Shown: piece after piece, positions 38,101-51,350 of the stretch | Layout: every line of letters begins with the position of its first letter | Numbering within the stretch: the stretch's first letter is position 1 | The notes under the pieces: generated by a model | What the model was told of the DNA's origin: nothing | The model's input: the letters and a program-made list of their open reading frames with translations, nothing else | The model's database searches: none | Made by a program: the position numbers and the translations under genes | Source: Vanilla planifolia | Taxonomy: Eukaryota; Streptophyta; Magnoliopsida; Asparagales; Orchidaceae | Direction: 5' to 3' | Assembly: GCA_023846275.1 (NCBI GenBank) | Contig: CM043868.1 | Coordinates: forward strand, 8,575,653 to 8,639,652 | DNA: 64,000 bases

Positions 38101-38490
38101 AGAGTTCCAAAACAAAGGGATGCGTAGACTAAGCATTTGGTAGTATAGAAACTTAGCAACTCAACTACTAGTTAATTTTGTCAATTACGACATCCAAGTG
38201 GTTCATGAGCCACCCTATGTTCTTGAACTTTACAGAACATCATTTGCAACATAATGAACAAAGACTTAAATTTTACTTTGGCTTGTATTGACTTAAATTT
38301 GCAACATACGGTGAGCTTTCAAAGCTTTTAAAAATGTTAATCATACTTAAAACAAAGCAGCCATGTTTAAGACAGAAAACATGGTTTAGAATAATAACAA
38401 TGGTAATGACAGATCCACAGAATAGATGCATCTTATAAACAGATGTTTGCAATGTACATATGTGCAAGATTGTAATCTTATATATATAGA
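35111..38490. other. No gene recognised; one gag-like trace
   Basis: Near 35330-35600 the plus strand has a Lys-rich segment with a CCHC-knuckle-like region, which suggests another piece of LTR-element gag, too decayed to classify. A minus-strand frame of 67 codons at 37155-37358 (MSLFAFNDKVEKINVS...) is not a family I know. The rest is AT-rich without features. Confidence 0.35.
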
Positions 38491-38690
38491 TCGAGTGAGT
38501 AATATGAACTTATCGTATCGCAATCATGGCTCAACCAAATCTCAGAGTTGAGCACAAGGTGGAGAGGCACCGATCGAGACGAGTCATTACCAAGTCAAAC
38601 TCAACATCGCTCCTCTGGTTGGAAATAGCAGATTGAGGAGGAAGGTGCTTGTTAGCCCTGTAAAACTTACAGGGATTTAGCCAACATTAT
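38490..38690. other. Short island of higher GC, unidentified
   Basis: About 200 bp with several CpG sites (atcgagacgag, ccgatcgag) between AT-rich stretches. A 36-codon plus-strand frame starts at 38527. I see no known motif and no convincing splice sites. It may be a young insertion or a fragment of a gene. Confidence 0.35.
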
Positions 38691-38923
38691 CAATGATAAG
38701 AATAATTCAAGTGAAGGAAAATTTTTAGAAAAAAAAATGCATTAATTTAAGATTTATTAACATTCATTTCAAAATTATACCTGGTATGTCTGTCAATATA
38801 AATTAGAAAGCCTGTTTGATGATGGAAACAATTGTTCAAGTTTGTATATTCAAATGAGTCTTCACGTGTCAGCACACTACAATTAGATTAAAAGCATAAA
38901 AACTATATAGTTCCATGCTCCAA

Positions 38924-39533
38924 GTTCTAATAATCTCAAGTGCTATACCTATCGAACAATTGGTGCACAATCATCCACTCAGAACATTAGCCAAACCATC
39001 CTACATATATTGTCAACCATCCATAACTCAAGCAAAGCAACTTAAGAATCTTGGAAGCTTCAAAACTACCCCGTGGATGGCACTCATCCCTCATGAAATG
39101 TAGCTAAAGAGCTAAGGAACTCGGCATGAAGATAATCTAGGCTCACTCAACTATTTAAGAATTGTATCTTGCTTAATCAAAGATCAGCAGAAATCAAGCC
39201 CTGCAATAGGCTTGAAAGATGAGAGGATCCAACGTACACTCTCGTGGACAATCATGCCTTACAGCTCTTCCTTTTCTAGTTCCTTTTCAATACTTGTAAT
39301 CTCTGATCTCCTCACAAGGCTTTTCTCCTTTATACAAGCATCAGAGACCACTATGTACTCAAAAGAGCTAGTCAAACCTTCTCACTATCATGCACCAGTG
39401 GTTTTTCCCCTGTTATCACAGTTTTTTGCAAAAAATTATGTATTCTCACTTCCTTACATGTTCTCTTTTTCCTGAGTGTCTTTTAACCTCCAAAAGTGTG
39501 AAGCAGTTCTCCTCCTAAATGCTTGAATTTAAC
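38924..39533 (+). repeat. 5' LTR of the Tat-like element
   Basis: Matches 46314-46951 in landmarks such as ttagccaaac-atc, gatgtagctaaagag-like, ctcatgcacca-type, tcatactcaaa-gag, cattatcatg and cctaaatgcttga. Both edges are approximate to about 10 bp. Confidence 0.75.
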
Positions 39534-42500
39534 ACCTTTTAAACCTCTGAAAGATATGGGAGCCTTCAAAGGGAATGGCAGCTAGATCAATGAGCACTTG
39601 TGGGAAAACTACAGCCTTTAGTATCAAAGCATTCCCTTTGCCCAATGCTAGCAGCCAGCCTATTGAACCTAAAGCCACCCTCCAAGCTCATACATTGCAA
39701 TTGATGTGCAACAAATTAACTTGATCCCTGTGATCCCCAGAATGGTCACAAAATAGGACCAAGCGTCATAGCCCCATAAGGTCTTTCCTTCTACCAAAAA
39801 ACCTTTTATTGTAACTCCTCGCACTATTGTCACGTCAACATAGCAAATTTAAGTCTCAGGAATGGCAGCCTTAATTGCTCCACCATTAATTCCAAATTTG
39901 TAGGATCCTCTTACATCATATGCTTCCAATTGGGTCTTTTCTCTCCAACTCAAGGCACTCCTAATGCTCCCCATGCATCAATTCCTACTAAAGTCAAAGA
40001 TATCAACTCCAAACGATACCCAATTGTAGCACCTCCATCAACCACTCCCAGGTGCATCTGCGCCACTCAATTTTTTCCCTTCTCCCTAGAGATTCTCTAA
40101 GTGGAGATACCTAAAGTCCAGTTTTACTTCATGATGATTTCAATGGAGAGGACCTTGCAAACTAATTCCAAGAGTTTCATACCACTATAATTAATTCATG
40201 GTGCCAAACGCTTCAAATGTCAAGTTTTTTTCCCTTTCCTCAAAGGTTGGATCTTTTAATAGTTTCTTAAGTTGTCACCTGACTCCACCTTCATAAATTT
40301 TGTTCAAGAATTCAAATTAGGCTTCACTAGAAACAAATCATAAAAGTTGGTCGAGAACTTGTTCACTCATGCAAGACAAGGATGAGCCCCTCTAACAAAA
40401 CTTGATGCTGTTCGATGTTAGGGTAAATTAGTTTGAATTGGCCAATGATGAGATAATCCAAATGGCCCTCATTGAAAGGCCTAGAAGTATGCTCACTAAA
40501 TCCTTTTCTCTCAAGTCAATGCCTACCCTCCAAGAGGCTTGAGAGTGTATCACTCAATACATCAATTTAGAAGATTGTGAGAAAAAGCTTGCAAAGGATA
40601 AGATTTTGCTTGGAGTGATCAAGAACCTTGAAAAAAAAGCCTTGTAATGAGAAACACTTCCTCTTTAGTAGTAGCAATGATGAAAAACTCTAAGAACAAT
40701 AACCAAAACGCCAACCTTCCTCAAGCACCCCACATAAATCTTGTGGCTAAGATAACACAGGAAGACATCCTAACTACACAGAAAATAGAAAGTCAATCTC
40801 GAACCCCTAAAACCCAAGAAGTCAAGCTTGAGTATGGTCCCAACCACTATTGCAAATACCATCAATCTTCTGAGCATGACATAAATGGTTGCCATGCCCT
40901 TTGCATCCCTATAAAGGAGGAAAAAATTTCTAACCCCATCAAAAACTGATCCTCAAAAATGAAAGGCAATCTCCCATTTCAAAAATAGCCTATAGCCTAC
41001 AAAGACCACCCAACCCAACCTACTTCGACCCTTTCTAGGACATCCATTGCTAATCCTAAGAAGACATGCAAAGATGACAAAGTCATAATTTATGACATAA
41101 ACTAAGTCACTTCTCAAAGATACACTCTACAAAATGAAGAAAACTATTATATTTCAACTCTTATCTCTCCCCCTACCAATCCTATCATTTTGGACTCTAC
41201 AAATTTGTCGACCCTTAGAAATACTTAAAATAACACTTTGGTGATCATTGCCTACTACTTAGCTAGAAGTTTGTTGCATCATTGCTAATACATGGAGCTT
41301 TATAAATATCCTTTTCCTTTATGTAAACAAATATATGAAGATGGCTAAGAGATTTATTATTATATTCAAAGGTGATGGTGCAATGGTTGGATTCTCAAGA
41401 GAAGCAACTTGCTTGAGGGTATCATTAGCCTTCTTGCTATTCCTGAGGCAAAAAGAGATTCTTCAATGCATATGACCACTTTCTTGGTCATCAAAGTTCC
41501 CTCTTATAACTTCATTATCAGGTAACACTACACCAAGCCATATCCTTTATCGACCTCCACCTGTCTCTAGAGGGGAACCATCACCATCTCAGAAAATATA
41601 TTTCATTCTCATTGTTTGTATCTAGCCACTCTCAAGAAAAGAAAAGGGACAAAAACTAAAGACAATAATGATAAAACATCATAAGAAATCACTGTTAGGT
41701 CTCATGCTGAGGAAAGTAATTTTGGGCTGATTCAAGGAAGACCTCAATTTCTATATCCTTAGACCCATGCAATCCTAATAAAAAAGTAAGAATTTATTCT
41801 TTATTAAATGAAAATGAAAGGACTATATCTCTTGCTCATTTGGTGCACTACAAACATGTATTTGCAAGGAAACATATGGAAATGCCTAATATTTGCACAA
41901 GAAAGACGAGTAACATGTCAACATGAAGCACGAGTCTACTCCAAAATATCAAACGAAAAGTTGGTTCAATGTCTAGAAGAAAGAAGCTATCAAGGTTGAC
42001 GTCAATTGACTCCCCAATGTAGTTTTCATTCATCCTATTCAATAGCCTAAATGGTTTGCTAATATAGTTCTCATGGGAAAATCAAGCTGGCAATGGCAAG
42101 TCCATGTTGACTCATTAACTTAAATATTGCATTAACAAAATACTCATACCTCTCCTCCCTAGGATTGACAAGCTGGTGGACTTGACGATCAGTTTCTAGT
42201 CCCCTGCTTTCTTTATGCTTTCTCAAGTTGAAATCATATTCGCATGTTTGAGCCACAAAAGGAGAAAACAAGATTCATAACAAACTATGATGTCTACCAG
42301 CCTCAAGAATGCCAAAACTACTCCCAAAAAGAAGGTAGATCTTGTCTTCCATAACAAGCTTGGCTATAATCTTGAGGCCTATGTCAATGATATTTTCAAG
42401 AAGAGCCAAACTGTCCACATATGATGACCTCATCGATTTAAAGAAAACCCTCGACAAATTTTGCAAAAAAATGCACCTAAACCCACTTAAATTTACTGTA

Positions 42501-45500
42501 GGGGTGCTCTAAAAAATTCCTTAACATCATGGTCTTCAAAAAAGGCATTGAAGAAAATCTCAAAAAGGTCAAAGCCATTCCCAACATGCCTTTTCCCAAG
42601 CACTAATGTGCAAAAGTTAACCGATTAGATCACAACATGCAACTACTTCCTATCCAAATATGCTAATCGCTCGATACCTTTTTTCAAAGCTCTGAATAAC
42701 AAAACTTGAAAGGAATGAACCTTTGAGTGAGTTCAAGTTTTCTAGCAACTAAAGAAGCACCTTAGACACCTCAATCCTCAATGGTTTATGACAAGGGCAC
42801 CTCTATTAGTCCATTTTATTGTAATGGAGACAATAATAAGCACCACCCTCATCCTTGAGCAAGATGGCATGCAGCAAGCTATCTATGATGTCAGTCATAT
42901 GTTGATAGATCCAGAAACTTGCTACCTTCCTCTAGCAAAACTAGCGTTAGCCTTATTCATGGCCTTTCATCACCACCACAACCCAATTTTCAAGCCCAAG
43001 AGATTAAGATCATCACAAGCCATTGTGTAAAGTTCTTTGTCGAGGTGTCCAACTGCCTTTAGAAACGGATCATAAAGCTGAGCAAATATGAAATTAATTA
43101 TATGCCCAAGGCCTTCATCAAGTTCTAAGTTCTTGCAAATTTCTTGATTAATGAAATTGTCTTAGGGCCTAACCTACCTAATGTTGCATTCCTTATGACC
43201 ATCCTTTGGGTTGACATCCTCAAGAGAACAAACCAATTGTCTTAGAATCATGCTCACCAACCCTAAAGGTATGACTACACAACAAGCCATCTATGTTACC
43301 TTCTCTACCACCAAAAAATAGATGGAATATGAGGAATTGCTTACCAAATTACACATCACGAAAGATCTCTTCAAAAAATGATCAGGCATTTTCTTTGATA
43401 CCCAACTAGTGGTTAGTCAAGTCTAAGGTATCTTCGACGGTCAAGATTCCATCCTCAAATGTATCAAGATCTCACTTAAAAGCCTCTTTTAAGTTTAGAA
43501 TACATAGATATGCAACAAATCCCTTGGGACAAAAATGATACCACTAATGCCCTTGCCAAACTAAGAAATGCTGCCTTGCTCATCTAGAGTTGTTTGATCT
43601 AAGTATAGGGCGATCAAAAGTTTTGCAAGTGTTTTTACCTCACAAGACAAGGGACCCACTTATTGCTACCTTTGTTAAGGCCTCCCATCCACCCAGAACA
43701 AAGCCCAATGGATCGAAACACAACTCATATGATACGGCTTAATCAACAAAATACTCCATTGCAAGAACTACCTTAGGACATTTCTCTATTAGATTGAGAA
43801 GAAAGAAGTAACTAGCCTTCTTACAATAGTTCACATTGAGGAATGCGATAATCATTCCTCAAGTCATATTATCATGACAAAAGTTCTACCGCATGGCTAT
43901 TATTGGCTTTCCCTCTAGAAAGATGCCTATGATTTCGCCTAAGAGTGCCACAAGTGTCAAGTTCACCCAAGCCTCCCCTGCCAGTTAGTTGGAACTCTCC
44001 AATCCATCAACATCTCATAGTCTTTCACTATTTAGGTAATATACTTTCTCAGATCCTTCCCAACAATCTCTAGGAACTGCAAGTAACTCACGATGGTCTA
44101 CAATTTCACCAAATAGATAAAGGCAAAGCTCATAGTTGAGCAAAACACAGCTGGGTATACAAATTTCTCTGGCATGAAGCATTTTGAAGGTTTGGGATTT
44201 CATTTTCTATCATGACCAATAATGTGACCACGTTCCAAGTTGAGGACCTAAAAGAGTTGTAATTACCTTATGACATAGATAAAGTACTCTATTACGAACC
44301 ATCAGAGAACTAACGAGTAACCAAAGTTTCCAACAAATACTTATCAAGATTCTGAAATCAAAGCTCAAAGCACGTGTGGGTAAATAAACTAATGAGCTTC
44401 TTATAGTCCAGTTAGTTATCACATTCAATTGTATGCACAATTGGAGACACAACCTATTCTCATTGGTTTATAGAACAGAAGGTGCTCCTTGTGGAGTTAG
44501 ATCCCATTGAATCCAAACGGCTCTTGATGAAAATAAAAACCCATTACCCAACTAATCAAAGCTTAATGATGAACATTAAAACCTTTGAACTGGACACCCT
44601 CAAAGACAAGTGATTTCAAGAAAAAAAAACATTAAAGAAGGAGCTCAACAAACTAGAAAAATAATTGAAACATGAAAAATTTTATTCTATCAAAATCCAA
44701 TAGCAATTTGCTCACAGCATCTAAAGTCTCAAAGAAAGAACCAAAAAACAAAAAGAAAATGCAATGACACTAACTTTAGTCAGGTTTTCCACTAAGTTAC
44801 CTTCAATCCAACCACCACATACCCAAGCCCTCACTCCACAATGCTCCCTTACCACTCCAACACCTATCAAATCTTCTCCCCAAACTTCCGTGAAATGTAG
44901 CCATGGGTTAAAAGAAAGAGATATCAATCAATTTTCATCATTGTTGAATGAACCATCGTCGATCAAATCTATGACCATATTCTCATAACTATTATGGTTG
45001 ATCTCATAGTTCCATACTCTAGAGACTTAAATCAACTTTATCAGTTCCTACACCACCATCTTCATATCAACACAAAGGGTTTCATTCAAGCCCAAACTTC
45101 ATGTACAACATTCTTTGCTAACCCATCTTCAATGCTATTTTGATTCAATTCATCTTGAACATTCCAGAGTTTGTTTACATAGCTTCATTTGTGGATAGAA
45201 ACAACTTAATGTTCTTTCGTAAACATTCAATCTTTGTCAAAATCTCCTTCACCTTCAGCACTTTCAAATACTTCTCCAATAGATGTCCCAAGCAACCACA
45301 AATTCTTCTCCAAACTTGGTTAGCTGTGTCACATGTTCTGTTTGCTTGTTGATGTCGAAGATTTGAATGTACTATTCTCACTCTTTTATTGCCTTCTTCA
45401 CATTGTTCTTGGCAGCATCTTCATTGCACAGTTATTCTATGCCAAAAAAACCATGTAAGCCATCAATCATGTCCACATTTTCATAATCGACACTAAATTG

Positions 45501-46313
45501 TGGTGTCTGTTAACTACTATCACAAAGCTATTCATCAAGCTTGCCAATTTTTATATATGATAAAATTTCCCTTTGACCATGTCAAAGATCACCTTGTATC
45601 GACTTCTACCATAGTTTGAGAGAAAAAGGTGTTCAACAACCACTCGATCTTATGTTGAAGTCTCTCCAAAGGTTTCTTGCATACCCTATGCATCATCATA
45701 CTCACCAAGGCCATCTAAATCACCAAAAATCTCATCCCAAATTTCAAAAGAATGTAGTTCTCCATGGTTCCCCAAGCAAATCCCCATGGTTCTCTATATC
45801 ATTAGTCTTAAGTCAACCATCTTAATCCTTGTGTGTCAGTTCCATCATCCTCTCCTACAACCCTAGCCTCATACAAGTGCCTCCATCATCAACGATCCCC
45901 CTCGTGCTCAACTTCTCCACCTTTGACCTTCTTTATTCTTCTCATGGTAGCAAAGTGATTCTTCCCTCTTCTTAATCAAAGGAATCAAATGCAATAAAAA
46001 AAGTAGGAAGACAAAAAAGGGTTTAGAGTTTTAACCACAATGATGTGGTTTCTCCATAATGTCTTCTACTATTAAAATAGCTTTCTTGGACCCCACAAAG
46101 CACAATTCAAAAAGTAAGTTAACCATGATGTTTATGTTTTAGCACCCAAGTTCTTTCTGGACAAAGAAATAAGTCACTGAAAAAAATGTTTGACCTGATT
46201 TTTGCATCAAACTAATCATAAGTCCAAGTCACTCAAGACAAATCAACATGATAGCAACCACCTCCAACTTACATTTGAACAAAGGCCTTAGGTCAGTTTA
46301 AAAGAAAGGAGGC

Positions 46314-46951
46314 ATTATTCAATTATACCCATGTCTTTGAAACCTCTTAGACAATTGTTGCATGATCATCTACTTAGAATTTTAGCCAAACTATCTTCTT
46401 GTATACCATCAACAACCCAAAAACTTGGGGAGGATGACTTAAGAATTTCATGAACTTTGACACTGCTCAAAGGATCATTCTTATCCCTTGTAGGATGTAG
46501 CTAAAGAGATATGAAATTCTCCACTAAGATAATACGGGCATGCTCAACATTACAACTTAGCTATCTAAGGATAGCATTATTCTCAGTTAAGAATAATCAG
46601 AGATCACTAAAAAAAAAACTTTATTATCATCAAAAAGATAAGATCTATAGTATAATCTCATGCACCATCATACTCTGCAACATTTCCTCTGTCAATTCTT
46701 TTTCAATACGTATAATTCTTTATCTCCACCTCTTAAGGATTTTCTCCTCTATAGAAGCCTTTGAGAACACTTCATACTCAAATGAGTTAGTGAAACCTTT
46801 TCATTATCATGTGTTCATAGTTTTCTCTTATTCACATAGTTTTCTAAGAGCTAATAAACCTTCTCTCTCCTTCATGTTTTCTCTTTTCTCCAAGAGACCT
46901 CTAACCTCCAAAATGGTGAAATAAATCTCTTCCTAAATGCTTGAGCCCCAA
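46314..46951 (+). repeat. 3' LTR of the Tat-like element
   Basis: Follows the polypurine tract aaaagaaaggagg and aligns along its length with the 5' LTR, with many substitutions and small indels. Confidence 0.75.
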
Positions 46952-47880
46952 AGACATCCATAATTTGAAACACATAAACAACAAATACAATCTTTTTATG
47001 CATGCACTATATGCACAATATCTGCAAGTATGCACACCATAAACTACAAATATAACACTTTGTATGCACACTATACACATACTGTATGTGAAATGCTAAA
47101 TGACAGGATGTTCTGAAAGGAACCATAATCAAGAACAAAAATAAACAAAATTTCAACAAAAAAAATCTCAATAATTTAAATTAATGTGATCTCAATTTAT
47201 TTTATTGTATTTTCTTAATTACTATATTACCAAAATTTTGACTTTGTACAAACCAAAATAATTGCTCATATTACTTAAAAGGATTTGAATAAGAACACAC
47301 TCAAAATTGAAGACAATGTCAATGACGATACCATCAAATGATTCCAACAATTTTTCTTAGCAAAATCTTGGAGATCTACATTGAATATGAATTAGTTTTT
47401 TAACCTCTATTTCTTTCTCACACAATATTAATGGAAAAGAACAACACTAATTATTAAAAGAAATAGGACCATTCATTTTCTAATCCCAATTAATATAAAA
47501 TATTTATAAAAATATAAAAAATTTTAACTTCTAAGATCATTTAATGTCATTATTTCTTTTAACCATAATTAATTTGATAACATAATACAAAAATTAATGA
47601 CCAAACAAAATGAAGAATTATCAAATAATCAAAGTTAAACTCATATTTCCTTTGTAAGATCATAAAACTTCATGAACAACTAATCTTAGTTAATGAAATA
47701 TGTGCAACATAACATGATAAAATGCAAATATGAATTATGACAAGAATAATTTAGAAAACATTGGTCCATATAATACACGTAATCAATAAGATTAAACATA
47801 AACGATGTAAAAATATATAATTGTAGAAAATAATGAGTTAAAAATAATAATATATTTGATCTTCAAGAAAATAATAATCT
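46952..47880. other. No gene recognised between the Tat-like and copia fossils
   Basis: AT-rich DNA. The first 150 bp repeats short words such as tatgcacac and atatgcac, and nothing longer is identifiable. Confidence 0.4.
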
Positions 47881-48078
47881 TCTTAAAGTCCTAATCACAA
47901 AATATGCACTAATCACAACAAAGCAAGATAACATAATACATGTTAAAAACAAATAATTGAACTCAAAGTATGTTTTAAAATAATTATGCTTCATAATTTG
48001 ATAACAATAACACTTTAATTGTGGCTCCTAAGTACCCCAACAATTCATCCTAGATCATTGATGTAGCTCCTCCTGTTA

Positions 48079-48121
<43 letters not shown>

Positions 48122-51100
48122 TTTTTAATGTCAACACAACTAAAAAATTTGAACCTAAATAAACAATAACTCTAAATGATTAACCTTCCATAAGTGAACA
48201 TTAGATTATTTGATACTTGCATGTGTCTCAATACTTTGAGGTTTTCTAATGTTGTATTCCAAGTTTAGTTGGATACCAACCTAACATTTCAATCATGAAG
48301 GTAGTCTCTAGCCTATTATAATTTTTTAAGTAAATAAAGCTACCAACAACAAAAGCATATTACCTAACTAATTTCGTTGCATTCTTTTCAACATCATTTA
48401 AGGAATCCCAAGTGAACTTTTCATACTAAACCTTTCTAGAATTTTATCATCATAAAACCTTTTGAGACAATCCCAATATTTTTTTACAATGCCACAAAAT
48501 ATTTCTATTCCTATCACATAGGATGTCTCATGTTTTCACTCCAAATTTCCCAAATAAAAGATTCTATCTCATCCAACATACCCAAGTCATTTATAGCTAC
48601 TAGAACATCGTCTACATAAAGAACCAAAAAACATCTAATTGCAAACATTAATCTTATGGCATATATACATTAATCAACAACATTTCTTTAAATCCAAAAG
48701 ATATAATAGCATAATTAAACATATTATAACATTATCAAGAGGCAAAATTGAGTTAATATATTGACTTATTCAACATAGACACCCTGTACCTTTTGTTTTC
48801 TATGAAAAAACCTTCCCATTGATCCATAAAAATGCCCTCAAAATTGTCACTCAAAAAGACAATCTATCTGATCAAATTTCAAATCACGAGTCATAACGTA
48901 ATTATAATATTTAGTAAATTTTCTTTAATACAAAAATAGATATCTCTTTATAATTAATATGATTCTTCTGAATATAACTCTTGACAACAAATCTCGCCTT
49001 GCATCAATCAATATTTTTTTTTGAGTCAAGGTTAGTATTGTCAACCTATTTACACTCAACTGTTTTTACAACCTTTCAATAACTCAATAAGATTGCAACG
49101 TTTATTTTTTTTAAAGGATTTTAATTGGCCATTCATGGGATCAACTTGTTACTGAATTCATCACATTCAATTACTAGTTTGGAAGAAATTGAATTCTTAT
49201 TAATGCCAATAGCAAAACCAATTCTGGTAAGTAAAGCTTGAAATCATAAAAAATAACAAAACGATCTCTTTAAGACCTTAATGGAATTAATTATAATACA
49301 TTATTACCAAGTAATTATAAATTAGCTTCATTAAGGGATATTAAATTAAGGGATCAGCAACACTAACGGATACTAGTTCTTCATTCAATTGTTTGATATT
49401 TTCATTTCAATAAGAAGTTAAAACAATAATTCTAATCTCTATAAATAAATATGAAATATTCATAAATATATTTACCCCATTAATCTTAAAATTATCAAAA
49501 GTTTTATAATATCGATTTCAATTATTCTATAACAATGATAGAGATATACTAAAATATAATTTTTTTACTTTTTCAAATTCCTATTGAAGAAGTCACTATC
49601 ATCCTAAGATTTAACATCTTTTCATATGGAATGCATATCATTAAATCAACTGCATATCCCCAAGCATGAAGATGGCTCAAATTGGGTCACCTGTTTTTTA
49701 CCACAATTAAAAAGAGATCTTTGCATTATTTTATTAAGAGAACTATGTAATAAATATATAATGATTTTTAATACATGCATCTTCAAAAATTAGGTAAAAT
49801 AATTATCATATCATTTAGTAAAACAATTAATGTTTAATTATTTTTTATAATATCATCTTTTGAGGTATTTTAGACATAGTATATTAAGTACTAATACTTT
49901 GAAAAATTTGTCAAATGATCCTTTACATTATCCTCATACATTAAATTTGTTATAACACTCAACTCTATCGTTACTCTTTTCACCTTTTTGAATAATCATC
50001 TCAACTTCTTTATGAACACCTTAAGAGCTCCAGATTGAGATTTCCCATGAATTAGATTTTAACAAAATAATAACATAAAAAAAACCATCAATAAAAGTTA
50101 TAGAAATATTTTTCACAACAAATTGTACCGACGCAAAAATGGCTCATATATCAGTATTTACAGCCTCTATTTTTCTAAGTGTTGAAATTTTTTTAGGAAT
50201 ACTTTATTAGAGTGTTTGGTTTGCTTACCCTTAATTCAATCTAGAAACATCAAAACAAGTAACATCAAAGTTTGGTAGACTTTCATTTTGGGCCAACCAA
50301 CCTCTTTAATCTATTCCTTAATAAATGAGCTAAAAGTTTATGCCATAAGATCGATATATTTTCATCTCACAAGCTATGTTTATATTTAATATTGTGATAC
50401 ATAATTCAAAAAAGATTCAAAAAAATGGACCTTATGCTCATATTTGTATAAACCAGTAAAAAGAATACCAAAACCAACCATTACAATATTCTTAAACAAA
50501 TATCCAAAACAAACATTAACAAATTAAGTCTAGTTTTGAAATGGAAACTAAATTTAAGGAAACAAAAGACACAGAACCAATAAGTAATCTAAATGAAATC
50601 ATAAATATAAGATCAATCTATAAGTCCCTATGTTTTTAACTAGAGCCTTCATTTTGTTCCCCATAAACAGGAAATTTTCAACTGGGTTTGTGGGTTAAAT
50701 TAAAAGGAATCCTTGCATCACAATTACATATACTTGTTGTACCATCAAAACCAAGCTACAAAGTATTATTTAGAACTGAAGTAAAATTCAATGCAAAACA
50801 AATAAAAGTAGTCTTTATTTTTACAAACCATGCTTTGTGTTTTAGTTAACTATCCTAATAGTGTCTTTCTTGCAAATATTATGTTATTTTCTTTTTTGCC
50901 TAATCTGCATGAGGAAGCTTCTTCTATTTCTTAAACTTGAGTTTCCTTTTGGCCTTTAAGTGATTTATAACTCCTTCCCTTTTGAGATCTATGGGGTGAT
51001 CTCTTTGTTTATTTAGACCTTTATCCTCCTACATCAAATAACCAATTCATTCACATTTCAGTTATTGTTCTTGATGGTGTATTTTTTAGAAATAACTCAT

Positions 51101-51350
51101 ATTTAGAAGAAAATGAATCTAAAACAAACTGCACAAAAAAAAGTGCTCCATCACCATCCCCAAGACCTTCAACTTACTTCCAATGTTAATAATCTCAATA
51201 AGTTTGTATTGTATGCTCCTTGACCCAACACATTTCGTGGTTATGAGTTCAACCATAAGAGTAGCAACAATAGACTAATCAATAAATCTAATTCTTTCTT
51301 TTAAAAACTACATTAACTATTTAGGACTTTATGTTTGTGGAATTATAATC
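47880..51350 (-). mobile_element. Ty1/copia element interior, minus strand (fossil)
   Basis: Read on the minus strand: a gag end near 51000-50900, a protease/linker region near 50760-50570 (traces of the D-S-G-A-T-x-H-I-S neighbourhood and the following GNxxxVxxIGTxRLIL segment), integrase about 50260-49700 (the IKGKQT segment and then HGKSQxxxALxxFI), and reverse transcriptase about 49200-48500 with the LYVDDV active-site sequence encoded at about 48620-48605. LTRs were not found. It is broken in many places and old. The segment types fit copia; the lineage within copia is not settled. Confidence 0.7.
48081..48119. repeat. (AT)n microsatellite
   Basis: A run of about 39 bp within the RNase H end of the copia fossil. 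Confidence 0.95.

Larger units (their letters stand above)
38924..46951 (+). mobile_element. Ty3/gypsy element, Tat-like lineage, with both LTRs (fossil)
   Basis: A roughly 8-kb element with LTRs at about 38924-39533 and 46314-46951. The interior is in plus orientation: a long leader, a gag region at 40640-40950 with the Tat-type zinc segment (HYCKYHQSSEHDINGCHAL), protease (near 41340-41700), RT (about 42060-42600, with the QIRMFEPQKEKTRFIT and FKKGIEENLKKVKAI segments), RNase H (about 42790-43020, QAIYDVSHMLIDPET near the middle) and integrase (about 43900-44500). A purine-rich tract (46301-46313) precedes the 3' LTR. All major parts are in the expected order, but it is broken many times, and the two LTRs have diverged clearly, so the insertion is old. 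Confidence 0.85.

Noticed and set aside
40647-40949. 100-codon frame as a host zinc-binding protein
   Set aside because: The CxxH-type segment matches gag of Tat-lineage elements, and it lies between the two LTRs of one.
46511-46924. 137-codon frame as a gene
   Set aside because: It falls entirely inside the 3' LTR of the Tat-like element.
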